From positions 4,487,001-4,551,000 of the forward strand of contig JAULSR010000001.1 in assembly GCA_030512295.1 (NCBI GenBank): 64,000 nt of DNA, written 5' to 3'. The position numbers were made by a program, and so were the translations under genes. Within the stretch, counting starts at the first letter, position 1, and each line of letters opens with the position of its first letter. This DNA comes from Bombardia bombarda. Lineage: Eukaryota; Ascomycota; Sordariomycetes; Sordariales; Lasiosphaeriaceae. The notes below the pieces were generated by a model. The model was not told the DNA's origin and did not search any database. It saw nothing but the letters and a program-made list of their open reading frames with translations. Shown here in pieces: positions 9,869 through 21,521 of the stretch.

Positions 9869-12006
9869 AGTGAAGGGTTTAGGGGAACTGAAATTGAAGT
9901 GTTGATTGCCGCACTTGTGTATCCCCAAGATATCTGATGCAACGGTGAATGATCAGAACCACACTGCCACAGCCTGTGCTTATTTTGTTTTCCAGCTCAG
10001 GAGAATCGGGGCGTCCAGATGGATGCGTGAGCCCGATTCCGAGTACGTGATTATTCAGAAAGGTTGGACAAGAGGCAGAGATTCAAGACAATAAGTGTGC
10101 CGAGATGTTAGATGGGGGTTGTTTGGGGGGGGTGTACGCCTTGGCACCGGTTGCCGCAGGCGCGACAAGTGTGAAAAAAAAAGCGAAACGATCCCCGCAG
10201 ACAGCTGCCAATCTCACCTCAACTTGTGAAGACGAATGTGTGGGTATTTGCAGGTAAGTGAGGTGTGTAGGCAGGATGCCTTATTTGCAATTTAGGTTAC
10301 GGGCGATAATGCAGGCGCACTGTCAAGCGCATGGAATGGAGTGCCTGAAACATGTCAGTGAGTGGCTGCTCGCTCGTCACTCAACTGAGTTTGCCTAACC
10401 ATCCCTTGAAAAGTGATGGTAGGTGCTACCAGCACGTGATTGGGCATGAGGGGAGAGAAAGCTTACCAGGCTGGACTGTGGAAAGGTGGTCGGTGCTCCG
10501 TCCTCGCCATGGCACCGCCGCCCGCCGCCCAACTGCAAGGTGCGGGAAGGGAAACGAAAGCTCAGAGCTCCCCGCCAAGGCGTCCGCCCAGGGGAAGAAG
10601 AGCTGGGAGGCGCTAGGCTGCTTACGGCTACCCAGCGGACTACCCGTCAAACCATTATTAACAGCAAACAAAGTCCTTGTGAATGATCTAAAATAAAGAA
10701 TCCCCCAAAGTTATGCCCCAGGGCAGTGACAAGACATATCTTGAATTGGTTCGTAAGAAGATCGGCATTAAATTCGTAGACACGGATGGCATTCTTAAGG
10801 TCATCCTGCCTGTATCGTGTAACATAGTGGAGCAATAAATTGCCAGGAGCCTAAGCCTACCTGGGTAGGCTGCTGGGCTCTGGGTTGCGACGGTGCTGTG
10901 TGCTGCTCACTCAGGTGGTACTGCCCTGGTCCTATTGTGAATTCTGCATCCGTGTGCATCCCGCTTCGTGCAAACTCAAGTCAGTGTTTAGTGCACTGTA
11001 GGATAGACAGTGACGGGAGACTATTCAACACAAATATGTACTATTAAAAGTAATTCTTATATCTTTGCAAGCTTTTTCAACCCCGTAGAATAACGTTTCG
11101 TTGGGTTCCTGAGTCTTTGTGTCCGCCAGGTCTCAGGTCTCGGCCATATGAAAAGAATTGGGGAGGGTCGGACTCAGCAGTGCCCGTACAGTGCCGGCTC
11201 CATTTATTTTCAGGTTGACTGCCCTCTACGGCGCTGCCAGGGCTGGTGTGCGCGCGCTGGATTTGGCCGACTTTCTACCCGACGACTTCCCTGCGGGACT
11301 AAACTATCAAAATAATAGGTTATTAGTAGGGATTTATTTTTTGGAGGTGGTACCTGCAACCTAAGTGGGCTAAAGCCAACCGTAAACCCTCCTCGTCAAT
11401 CTTCCTACCTTCATCCCCATATTACTACCAAAACTGGTACCTACCAGAAGCCCATGCAACCACATCTGGTCATTCCATCCCACGCCCCTCGCAGCACGCT
11501 GTCTGCCTTCGTCAACCGCCCAATTGCGGTGGCTGCCTCTTCGTCGCAGCAGCGCAGACAAATTATTTACCTCGAGATTTGCGATATCCGCATCGTGCAC
11601 GACGACCAGGACTGAGAAGACTACGACTAAAGAAGGAGGCGGACGCATCATCCTACGCACGACGCCTAATCGAGACAGATATCAGACATCCCCAGGGAAC
11701 GACAACCGAACTCGGCTCATGAACCATGATCAGCAGCACTCCCTTTTCGTTCTGGACCGCCTTGATCTCTTTCGTTTCTTGATTTTCGGTTTTGCGCCCC
11801 ATCTCGACTCGTCCTCTCTCCGACTATTGCTGTGAATTGGACTGGCCAGCCGTTCCCCGTGCGCCTGTTCCTTCTCCGAACCGACGCAGTATCGTGTCCA
11901 TCGAGTGCATCTTGTGCATCGTCTGTCTCGCGGCCACATCAGCCAGCAGCCTACCTTCCGCCCCAACCAAACCCCTCCAGCCGCAGCTATAGCGGCCGTC
12001 CCAACC
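9869..12006. other. long intergenic region with 5' leader of R3H-SUZ gene
   Basis: 2.1 kb without a supported gene. Homopolymer G and A runs occur near 10128-10180. The last 600 nt are pyrimidine/C-rich and probably hold the promoter and leader of the downstream gene. I found no tRNA, 5S rRNA or transposon terminal repeat by eye. Confidence 0.4.
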
Positions 12007-14880
12007 ATGGCCAACAACGACATGCGGAAGCTATCCTTTGCGAAGGTATTTTCCCCAATGCGCTTATTCTGTTTGCCTCCACCCGCTCGTCTCTGACCCC
12101 TCTTGTGTCTTTCTAGGTCGCAGCTGCATCCGCATCCAAAAACCCACCTTCTACCAGTACAATCGCGAGAACATCAGCGCCTGCGACAGCCCCCGCGCCT
12201 GCAGCCGTCAAAGATAGACGGGTGCAGACCGCGCCGTCATCTGCTGCTCCAGCCATTGCTCCTATTCCTGTGGCAGTTCCGGTTCCCACAGCGGGGCCAC
12301 CTCGTTCTGTTCCTGCAACCTCAGCAGCTCGGGACTCCTCTCCGGCCGTGCAAAAGCCTACCAGGATCAGTCACTCCGCAGAGAACAAGGTTGTGGAGGG
12401 GCTAAAAGATCTCAAGCTAGATACGAAGGCACCTAACCTCGTCGTTCATGGATCTCTATCAAGCATCGCCGAAAGGTCGGCAAGAACTGGAAACAGTCAG
12501 ACCCCTTCCGACGACAACTCCCAGAGAGCCGACTCAAGCTCCGAGTTAGGCACCAAGCCTCCCAGTCTCGATGGCAAAAGCATCACCTCGGGAACTACCT
12601 TCGCCATGGATGAGAAGGAGTCGTTGCGCCCAGACGATAGCGCCAGCGTTAAGGCCGCCGCAGAGGATGATGATGCCTTCTCTGTTCGCGGCTCCTATCT
12701 TGCCGGTTCCCGCATGGGATCTGACGTTGCAGCACGCATCCATCGCATTCAGATCGGAGACATGCCCCCAAGGGCTATTACTACCCACCTTTTGGCCGCG
12801 AACCAGAGCCAGGGTGTTGCAACACCACAAAGTGGCATATCGGAGAAGCAACCGATTGTAGAGGCGCAAGTACCCCTCGTCGGCGGCACAGCAACCCCTG
12901 AGGCCCTGACAGTCAGCGGTCTCATGAGCCAAAACGCGGATGAGAAGTTGTTGGAGGCAATGCAATCGCCCAAAGATCGTTTATTCCTTCTGCGCCTAGA
13001 GCAGCAAGTCATTGAGTTTGTTCAGGACTCAAAGTACGTCGACTCTTCTCCCATGTATCGCCGTTGGTGTGGCCCCGCTGACACACAAACTTCACAGAGA
13101 GCCCTTTATGGATTTGCCTCCTAGCAACTCGTTTTGCAGGATGTTGACACATAAACTTGCAGATTACTATCACATGACCCATTCGTTTGAGGCCGTAGCA
13201 GGGTCGGTACGCATCTTCAGAACACCTTTCTGCAGGATTCCTCCTTCTTTGTCCAGTATTTCGGTGGTTGCTTCGAACAGCAGCTCCCCAGCTCCAACCA
13301 ACCTTCCACGTAAGATTATGCGACGTGGGGAGGAGGCAGAGTATGGTCATGGTGAAAATCGCTCCAAGGGGACGTCGGATGCGGGCAGCGACTCGAAGGA
13401 CAAAGGTGCCCCAGCCAAAGAGAAGTATGCAGTACCAATCACTTGTTCACGAAACGATGGAAAACTAATGCACGTGTCTCAGACTCACGAGAGAAGAGCG
13501 CGAAGAAGCATACAATCGCGCTAGACAACGGATTTTCGGGAGTATCGAAAAGACTGAAACATCAGCTCCAGGTTTGTTGTCTCGCACCTCGGCCATTCTG
13601 ATCTCATGACTGACAACAACATAGATGGTGAAGACGGCAATGGTGTGTCCCGGGCGAGCTCAGTATCCGCCAAAGATAGAGCCAATGGTGCTGGGAAAAG
13701 GAAGACCAACAAGCAGCGTCGTGATGATTCCGAGAGTTTTGACTCACGGTCACAGTACGTGACGTGGTTTGGACAATCCACCTGGGCTCAGGCGGCACCG
13801 CAATTATTTGCCGTCAACAGCTCTCAGTTCAACGGGCAGATACCGCAGCCCTACCCAAATGCGATCCAGTCAACGTACGGGGGGTCTAATCAGCCTTATC
13901 CGCCCATGATGCCCACTAATAACGGGTTTGCTGCCGCTCAGTATAATGGAATGACTTCGGTGAGTAGCTCCCATACGGGGAATAAGCCCCAAAACGCCGC
14001 CTCTGTCCTAACCTGTGAGCAGTATCCATCTCCGCCTGTGCCGCAATCCGCACCCCTTCCACCTCCACAGCCTGTACAGCAGCAACAACAGCCACAGCGT
14101 TATCAGCCTGTAAACCCCCCTCCGATGGGTGCTCCGTATAACTCCCCCGTCCCGGCTATGCCCCAGCCGGCGTGGCCCACTGCTCCTCCGCAGCCGCCAC
14201 AAGCCTTCAACCAGCCGGCCGCATATGCACCTGCACCACCACCACTACCACCACCACCTCGAACAGTCATGTCGGCCTCTGGTATCCCCTACCCTTATGG
14301 GCAGCTGCCGGTCAATGCCAACCCCCATGACCCCAAGAGTCAGCACCCTATTCCTGGCAGCTACAACCGCCAGGCATTTAATCCCAAGACTCAATCATTT
14401 GTGCCCGCCAACGGCATGGTTGCGATGCAGCAGCAGCAGCAACCGGCCGGACCCTACGGATCATCAAGCTCTCACCATGGCAGCCCGCAGTTCAACCCTT
14501 CCCACATGGGCAGCTACAATGGGTATCAACAGCAGCAGCAGCAGCAACCACTGCCGCTCGCGCAACCGGGCTACGGGCCTGGCCCCATGTCGTATGGTAT
14601 GACAAGACAAGGCTCGAACAACTCCATGACACCGCAGTATCATCCACAGCAGCAACAACAGCAACAACACCCGCAGCAGCAACAGCAGCTACAGCAACCT
14701 CCCCTCGGCCTTCATCACGCGCCGCTGCAACCCCACGTCATGTCTCCTCCCTCCCACCACAGCCACATGCCTAACAAGTCTGCTGGCGGGCATCAGCAGC
14801 ACCAGCACCAGCAACAGACGTTTAGTCATCTACCAAACTATGGAAATCCTGCTACATTACCGCAGAAACCTTCACTCTAG
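12007..14880 (+). CDS. R3H-SUZ domain RNA-binding protein with poly-Gln tail
   Basis: Exons are 12007-12045, 12117-13033, 13098-13424, 13483-13571 and 13625-14880, all joined in phase by GT-AG introns; the full reading is 875 aa. A disordered Ala/Pro/Ser-rich N-terminus leads to an R3H domain at about residues 296-360 (RLFLLRLEQQVIEFVQDSK, then KEPFMDLPPSNSFCRMLTHK), with the R-x3-H signature at R333 and H337. A SUZ motif (LTREEREEAYNRARQRIFGS) follows at about 429-448. R3H binds single-stranded nucleic acid and SUZ contacts RNA, so this is a probable cytoplasmic mRNA-binding regulator, like the animal R3HDM/Encore group. The last 400 residues are Pro/Gln/Tyr-rich with several Gln runs, prone to condensate formation. 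Two further GT-AG segments within exon 5 are multiples of three and open, so either splice form is possible (832 aa if both are removed). Confidence 0.88.
13755..13820 (+). other. in-frame optional intron (66 nt) inside R3H-SUZ exon 5
   Basis: GTACGT donor and CAACAG acceptor; 66 nt, no stop in frame. Retention adds 22 residues beginning YVTWFGQSTW. Removal joins SRSH to SQFNG. Confidence 0.5.
13960..14022 (+). other. in-frame optional intron (63 nt) inside R3H-SUZ exon 5
   Basis: GTGAGT donor, CTAAC branch-like sequence and AGCAG acceptor; 63 nt, no stop in frame. This has stronger splice signals than the previous segment, so removal is likely. Excision joins GMTS to YPSPPVP. Confidence 0.65.
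14641..14700 (+). repeat. CAG/CAA tract encoding poly-Gln
   Basis: Interrupted CAG/CAA codons encode Gln runs in the R3H-SUZ protein. Shorter runs lie at 14430-14442 and 14527-14546. Confidence 0.8.
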
Positions 14881-15721
14881 GAGCGCAGGCATCAAAGCGG
14901 TGTCGAAGGAGATACGGATAATACTATGGACACGAGAGGGCGCAACGGCGGGTCAGGGCATGCATCAGGGCGTTCTGGGAGTAGGTGGTGTTTGGTCAGA
15001 CCGGCTGTCGCTTCTTTTTGCTGATTGTGTTGTGTGTTGTTGTAGTTCTCGTTACTTGTTTTTGTTGTCTGTGTGCGTGTTGTATTGTTGTTTGTGTTTG
15101 TTAACGAGTTTGATCGTGGGCAAAGGGGGAGAGATGGTATAGTGATTGGTGTGTGTGGGTTACAGGGTTAGAACCACATTATTAGGTAGGTAGGTAGGGG
15201 ACGGGGGAATAAAAAGTTAGGTGCAATATTTACTTCTCATCGCTACGCAACGACGACACACATAAACCAAAGCGTAGATATGCAGAATAGATCTTAAAGG
15301 GGACGTCTAACACCCATTCAATGACTGGGTTCTTTATATCATTCCTCCCTCTACGCTCCATCCTCTCCTTTCCCCAGTTTGGCTCTAATCCCGCCCGCGC
15401 GCCTATTAACGCCATGACTTGCTGTTTTGTTTTAATTTCTTCTCTCGTTGTAATCCCCAATGTCGGCCGGATACGTGACACATTTGAACAGTGAACATGC
15501 ATGTTTTCCAAGGCCGCCGTCGCATCCGCAACCGCACAAAAGAAAATAAAAAATGCTCATGCTTGCCAGACTAGGCTGGCTGGACTAAACGCCCCTTTCT
15601 TCCGCGCATCACCCATTTTCCGCACACCCTTGTGAGGAGAAAAAGAATATCGGAAAAGAAGAAAAAAACGTTGAATGTTGCATGCATATCGGGCGCAAAA
15701 AAAAAGAAAGACTATCTCTTT
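14881..15721. other. convergent 3' region between R3H-SUZ and eIF3f genes
   Basis: 840 nt of 3' flank. T/G-rich sequence lies at 15020-15115, a (TAGG)4 tract at 15183-15198 and A-rich tracts near 15640-15710. No gene seen. Confidence 0.4.
15183..15198 (+). repeat. (TAGG)4 tract
   Basis: Perfect tract in the 3' region between the R3H-SUZ and eIF3f genes. Confidence 0.85.
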
Positions 15722-17068
15722 TTACTCGCCGCCGTCTCTGGGCTCTCTGGGTTCTCTGTTTTGGTTACCACCCCTTCCACCACGACCGCCACGGCCGCCA
15801 CGGCCACCTCCCCTACCACCGCGTCCGCCCTCCTGCTTGTTACCGCCCTCCTCGCCGTCCTTCTTCTCACCCTCCTTATCGCCACCGATGATGGGGGCGG
15901 TCGCGAGGCGTTGCGACAGGTCGATCTGTGTGCGGATGGTGTTGGCCAGGTACGAGACCATGAGGACATCCTGGATGTGGTTGTTGAAGTCGTGCTCGAT
16001 GGCCACGTTGGAGACCTTGGGGGCCAGGGAGAGGGCGTTCATGAGGTGCTGGCCGAGGGCGTGGTTGCCGTCGCGCTCCTCGTCGAGGACCTCGCCGACG
16101 AAGCCGCTGACGCGCTCGAGCAGGTCCGAGACGGTCTCGAGGGCCTGGGCGACGTTCTCGATGTCGGAGACGATGGGGGCGGCGCGGGAGTCAGTCTCGG
16201 CGGCGGCGGTGACGCTGCCGAGGGCGGCGCGCTCAGCGTCGGTGAAGAGCAGACGGTGGGGCACCTCGATGAAGAGGCACGACTCGGCGGCGCGCTCGGC
16301 GTTGACGGCAACGGGGGCTGAGATGTACGTCTTGGTCTCGATGGGCTGGCCGGCCTCGGTGCTGATGGTGAGGTGGACGGCCGGGTGGGGGAAGGTGCCC
16401 GTCTCGGGGGAGGCGAAGAAGTTCTGGATGAGGGCGCTGAAGCTGTTAAGCTCGTGTGAGGTCGTGTACCAGCCCAGCAGGGTCTCGCGGGGCGACGCCT
16501 TGAGGGTGAGGGCGAGCATGTTCTTTTGGTACTCGACGTCCACCTCGACCTGGTCCTCGTTCTCCGTGTGCGGGATGGCGAAGCAGCTGCGCACCTCCAC
16601 CTCGCTGCCGTCCTCGCTGCGCACGCCCACGAGGGCGCCGATCACGCGGGTCGACTGTGTGTCACGGATGTCTCGTCTGACGGCATGGTCGATGATGGAG
16701 AAGACGGCCTATGTAGGAGGGGAAGCGAGGGAGGGCGACTGGTTAGCAATCATATGTTCGTACATATACATGACCATGCTACCTGGGAAGGGGTGCAATA
16801 GGTAGGGAGGTAGGTAGGTAGGTAGAGGGCAACGGGCAGCAAGGTGCACCGAGACATGGGGGGATATAAGGGCGTCCATCGGTAACAGTGACGTGATAGA
16901 GCATCAAAGGGGGGTAGTAGCCTTAGAGGGGGGTAAAAGGGGAGGATGGATGCTCCTTACCTGAGGCTGGATGTTGACTGCAAGCGGGGCATTGCTTGCT
17001 CCGTAGCCCAGGACATTGGGCGCGAGGGGCCTCGCAAGGTGGACGAAATGTTCCTGGTCGACTGCCAT
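15722..17068 (-). CDS. eif3f: translation initiation factor eIF3 subunit F
   Basis: Exon 1 is 16961-17068 (36 codons, starting MAVDQEHFVHLARPLAPNVL) and exon 2 is 15722-16708. They are joined in phase 0 across a 252-nt intron (GTAAGG...ATAG), giving 364 aa. An MPN domain fills roughly residues 7-140 (AVFSIIDHAVRRDIRDTQST, VIGALVGVRSEDGSEVEVRS, LLGWYTTSHELNSFSALIQN). It is the eIF3f type, without a complete JAMM metal site that I can see. The C-terminal helical region (IEHDFNNHIQDVLMVSYLAN, TIRTQIDLSQRLA) is the family's eIF3-assembly segment. eIF3f is part of the eIF3 scaffold on the 40S subunit. An unusual feature is the end: an acidic-basic linker followed by a compact RGG/RGGG tail before REPREPRDGGE. 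The gene is head-to-head with UTP25, which itself starts with an RGG tract. Confidence 0.95.
16811..16825 (+). repeat. TAGG tract inside eIF3f intron
   Basis: Nearly four TAGG units within the 252-nt eIF3f intron. Confidence 0.85.
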
Positions 17069-17587
17069 GTTTGAATATGCTGTCCAATACGTTTACGTGT
17101 TGGGCAGTTTGGGGGGCAGGTGGTTTATTAGGGGGGAAAGGAAGGAAGTCTCAAAATCGGGGGAGGTGGGAGATCAGTTCAGGGAAGGTTAGGTTGGCAC
17201 AGCAAACAAAGCCCTCCGTTTCCAGTGGGAAAATCCGTTACACTTGAACTTCTTTCAGGGAAGTACTTCAAATTATGGAGCCCCGCCCCCCTCGAATTTT
17301 TTCGGTTTTGCAGATGCGGTGCGGGACTCCTGGTTGTGCGCGCTAAGATAAGCTGCCCGATAAGGAAACGTGGGGCACTGAGGCTGGCCTAGTAAGTTTA
17401 GCTGGATTTACGACCGGTTGATTGGACAGTAGCGTGGCACTAGCGAGCTTGGTATATGCAAGGCTGAGGAATCTCGTCAACTTTTTTCCCCAGTCCTTCA
17501 GTTTTGGACCTGTCGATCATTGCAGCTGCCGTATTTGAATCGCATCCTTGCTCTTTTTCTTTTTACTTTTAACAGCACAGTGATATC
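17069..17587. promoter_or_regulatory. divergent promoter, eIF3f / UTP25
   Basis: 519 nt between two start codons. G-rich near the eIF3f side and T/C-rich just before the UTP25 start (17475-17575), as expected for fungal leaders. No specific site assigned. Confidence 0.45.
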
Positions 17588-19968
17588 ATGTTTCCACGAG
17601 GAGGTCGTGGGGGAGGCCGTGGAGGGTCTCGAGGCGGTCCGCGGGGGGGATCGCGTGGAGGACCGCGGGGCGGATTTGGCGGGAGAGGAGGAAGCAGAGG
17701 GGGAGGCGACAGGGGAGGGCCATCGAGAGGACCGTCAAGAGGAGGCCCTAGAGGTAGAGGTAGAGGCGCCGTCGACAGAGGTGGTAGGGGAAATATGAGA
17801 GCCAGAGCCAGAGGACCCCAGCAGAGTCGTGGCCGTTTCGACAGCCAAAGACTCGCAGAAGTAGAGTATGAGCATCTTACCTTCACATCATGTCCCCGCG
17901 AGCTATGCTGACCGACTGAAACAGTGAGGTTGAAGGGCCTATCCCCGAGGAGGAACCTGAAGAGGAATCGGAGGATGAAATGGACTCTGACGACGAGGAC
18001 GATGAGGAGTCTGCACAGAACGCTCAGCCTTACATGAGCCTGATGCGGAGTCTTGTCGAAAGTGCGCCTCACAAAGCCAAGCGGAGGAAGCTCGACCACA
18101 GCTCAACCGAGGAAAGTGCCAAACGGTCCAAAACTAAGCCAGCATCTAACGACGTCGATATGGACGGTGAACCTCAGGACGGGGATGCGGACTTGGTCGA
18201 CGAGCCAGAGGAAGCGCCTGAGGAAATTGACGCGCCTGAGGAGGTGGCGCCAGAAGACCTGTTCGATCTGGACGACAACCTTGACACCACGGACCCCTTC
18301 GAGACTCACATTAGTGCCCCCGACGACGCGATTGTGCAACCAAGGTTAAGAGCCATCAAAGCGGGCAACTGGCGCACGGAACGAGTCACATCGAAGGGGA
18401 CGAGGATTCAGGTCAATGTGCCCAATGTCGACGGTTCAGACGGGTGGTCCATGCCTGCTCCCGTCAATGGAATCGCCGATCTAAAGCTCAAGAAGAAGCT
18501 GGATGAGACGCTGTCCAAAAAGCACGCCACGTTCGACTTGGTCGAACAGACGATAGCGCCATTTCTCTTCGACTACCAGGATGTCCTGTACTGCAACCGA
18601 ACGGTTGCCAGTGCTGACAGCGCAAGGAGGATAACATGTCTCCATGCTCTCAACCATATCCTCAAGACACGCGATCGGGTGATCAAGAACAACGCCAGGT
18701 TGGCCAAGGACAACGGCAACGTGGATGTTGACATAAGCGACCAGGGATTCACACGGCCCAAGGTTCTCATACTTCTACCAACAAGGAACTCCTGCGTAAA
18801 GATGGTGGACATGCTATGCTCCCTCTGCGAGCCCGATGCGCAGGAGCACAGGAAGCGCTTCGACGACACGTACGTCGAGAAGGACACCCGGTTCTCCGAC
18901 GATAAACCCGACGACTTCAGGGATCTATTTGCCGGCAATGACGATGACATGTTCCGGCTGGGCATGAAGTTCATGCGCAAGAACGTCAAGTACTTCTCCC
19001 AATTCTATAACTCAGACATCATCTTTGCCAGTCCCTTGGGACTCCGCATGGCCATTGGATCAGAAGAGGAGGAGAAGAAGGTCGACTACGACTTTCTGAG
19101 CTCCATCGAGCTCGTTATCGTAGACCAGGCAGACGCCCTACTGATGCAGAACTGGGAGCACGTCGAGTACATCTTTGAGCACCTCAACCTCCAGCCCAAG
19201 GACATGCACGATGCCGACATTGGCCGCATCAGGCGCTGGTACCTCGACAACAACGCAAAGTTCTTCCGCCAGACCGTCATCCTCAGCGCCTTCAACACCC
19301 CCGAGCTCACCGAGCTCGTGCGCACCCAGTGCTTCAACTTCGCCGGCAAGGCCCGCCTGCAGCAGGAATGCCCCGGCGTGATTCAGTACCTCGGCGTCAA
19401 GGCCCGCCAGACCTTCAGCCGCTTCGACGCCAAGTCGATCGCGGCCGACCCCGACGCCCGCTTCAGCTACTTCACCAAAGCCATCATCCCCATGCTGACC
19501 AAGCGCGCCAAGGACGCCACGGGCACCCTCATCTTCATCCCGTCCTACCTCGACTTTGTGCGGGTGCGCAACTACTTTGCCAACAGCTCCGACCTCGACA
19601 GCGTCACCTTCGGCACCATCTCCGAATACGCCGACGTGCCCGAGGCGTCGCGCGCGCGGTCTCACTTCCTCAACGGCCGCCACCGCGTCCTGCTCTACAC
19701 TGAGCGCGCTCACCACTTCCGTCGCTACCAGATTAAGGGTGTCAAGCGTGTCATCATGTACGGGCTGCCTGATAACCCCATCTTTTACCGCGAGATCACG
19801 GGCGGCTATCTGCAGAAGAGCGAGCAGGCGCTCATGCTGGAGCCCGGCCAGGGCACCGTCAAGGTCATGTTTTCAAAGTACGATGTGATGAAGCTGGAGA
19901 GGGTGGTGGGGACGCAGAGGGCGGCCAAGATGATCAGCGAGCAGGGGGATACTTTTGATTTTGTATGA
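17588..19968 (+). CDS. UTP25: UTP25 (DIGIT/DEF homologue), SSU processome protein
   Basis: Exon 1 is 17588-17865 and exon 2 is 17925-19968 (donor GTATGA, acceptor AACAG, phase 2), giving 773 aa. Residues 1-80 are almost pure Arg/Gly (RGG repeats). An acidic region (EEEPEEESEDEMDSDDEDDE) follows. From about residue 240 comes the conserved UTP25 region, with LKLKKKLDETLSKKHATFDL, DYQDVLYCNRTVASADSARR, PKVLILLPTRNSCVKMVDML, SSIELVIVDQADALLMQNWE and, near the end, LPDNPIFYREITGG. The fold is related to DEAD-box helicases, but the catalytic DEAD box is replaced (VDQADAL), as expected for this family. It works in the nucleolus in 18S rRNA processing. Length is typical of filamentous fungi. IMP3, another SSU processome protein, lies 24 kb downstream. 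Confidence 0.95.
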
Positions 19969-20233
19969 AAGAAAAGCATACGCGAGGATACTGTTTGTTT
20001 GGATAGTTTATTCATGTCACCACCACCACCCCATATGGGGTTATGAACACTTGCTTGAGCCATTTTCTTTGGCCCACAGGTGCTGCTGTGCTGTCTCCCC
20101 AACCGATCCAACACCCTTATATATGACCGAGAGTTCCCTCCCCGTTCCCCCTTTATAATATTACACGTTTCGTGATTTGATGTCTTTTGTACAGTTTTCA
20201 TCTACTTCTCCCCCATTTAAACTCTCACCCCTC

Positions 20234-20885
20234 TCATCTCGAAGAAGACTTATCCGCCTTCCCCCCCTTGGCAGCATCTGTCGAAATCAGCCCCATATCG
20301 CCAATCTTGCTGGCCAGGTCGTCGAGCGCCTCGACGCCGTTCTCGCGGAAGCGCGTGACCTTGGCCATGTTCTTGCGCGTGAGCTCGGTATGGTTGTTGC
20401 CGAGCTGGCGGTCGCGGGCGACGGTGGCGGCCGTCATGGCGAAGCGCATGTCCTTGGGGCCGTCGACGAGCTCGAGGATGGCGGCGGGCGCCTGCGAGTA
20501 CTTGTCGATGGGCTCGGTGCGCAGCACGCGCGTGTAGCCGCCTGGGCGGAGGAGGTAGCGCTCACGCAGCTCGCCAAAGAGCTTAGGCATGAGGTCGAAG
20601 GGTCTCTGTTTGGGGGGTTAGTGTGTGTAATACGTATAGATGAGGGTATGTAGTAATGTGAGAACATACATAGAGAATTCCCTGTGCTTTCCTCCGCGCC
20701 GTCTCGTTGTTCCGCTTAGCCAGGGTGATGACCTTCTCGGCCATGCGTTGGGCCTCCTTCGCCTTGGGGTACGTGGTGTGGATGGCCTCCTCCTTGATCA
20801 GGGCCGACACCAAGTTGCGGAGGAGCGCCTGTCTGTGTGCCGACGACCGGCTGAGGTGCCGGTATTTTTGGTGACCGCCAGCCAT
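20234..20885 (-). CDS. MRPL8: mitochondrial large-subunit ribosomal protein bL17m
   Basis: Exon 1 is 20670-20885 and exon 2 is 20234-20605 (donor GTATGT, acceptor AACAG, phase 0), giving 195 aa. The N-terminal L17 signature is MAGGHQKYRHLSRSSAHRQA followed by LLRNLVSALIKEEAIHTTYP and KAKEAQRMAEKVITLAKR. The second conserved block is LRERYLLRPGGYTRVLRTEP. The C-terminal extension beyond bacterial L17 (ELTRKNMAKVTRFRENG) is as in yeast Mrpl8. There is no long cleavable presequence; the basic start probably serves for import. The gene is convergent with UTP25 (265 nt between stops) and divergent from MIC12. Confidence 0.95.
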
Positions 20886-21521
20886 AACTTCTGTCTTTCT
20901 GTCTCTTCCCGATTGAGGGTTTCGTCAATCGGTCGGTCGGCCGGTCAATCGTGAGTCGTGGATTGCTTATCGTAGGTACTGGTATTGTCGGTAATGGCTG
21001 GGCCAAAGAGTACGACAGCAAGACAGGTGGGTCCGAATTTTTTGACCTCTCTTCGATGCTTCCATTGGAGCTGTCCGCCGTCCGCCGTCCGCTATTGCGC
21101 GACGCGGCAGACGCATTGGGGGCGGCGTGATACAGCGCCAATAGCGCGTGTTCGCTTGCGCTACGGGCGGCAGGAGCTCTCTTCCGAGGCCCGCTCCCCA
21201 CTGTAACTATGTACCTATGTCACCCCCAGCACGCATGTGCAGCCCAGAAGTTCCAGGTCTCTGTTCTCGGGCCCGTGGCAACCCACCGCAAACATACCAA
21301 GATCGTGGGCCACTTCGATGAGATGGATTCTTGAACGCTACGTCACTTCACCTCCAAAAAAGACATGACCTACAAACGGACCTGAAAGCTTTACATGAGC
21401 TTCTCCTACGACGACAGCCAGGCCGCATTACTCAATTGACGAGGACTCGCCCTCAATTCAGTATTGGAGAGTTTCAAATACCGCACACCACCATCGTCCT
21501 CCTCACCATCCATCCTCAGCA
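20886..21521. promoter_or_regulatory. divergent promoter, bL17m / MIC12
   Basis: 636 nt separate two mitochondrial-protein genes. CCAAT-box sequences are seen at 21064-21068 (ATTGG) and 21138-21142 (CCAAT), the latter flanked by GCGC on both sides. CCAAT is the HAP-complex target that often controls mitochondrial genes; the assignment is by sequence only. Confidence 0.4.

Noticed and set aside
15675..16805. 376-aa plus-strand frame opposite eIF3f
   Set aside because: Antisense shadow of eIF3f exon 2 and its intron; low-complexity composition, no domain.
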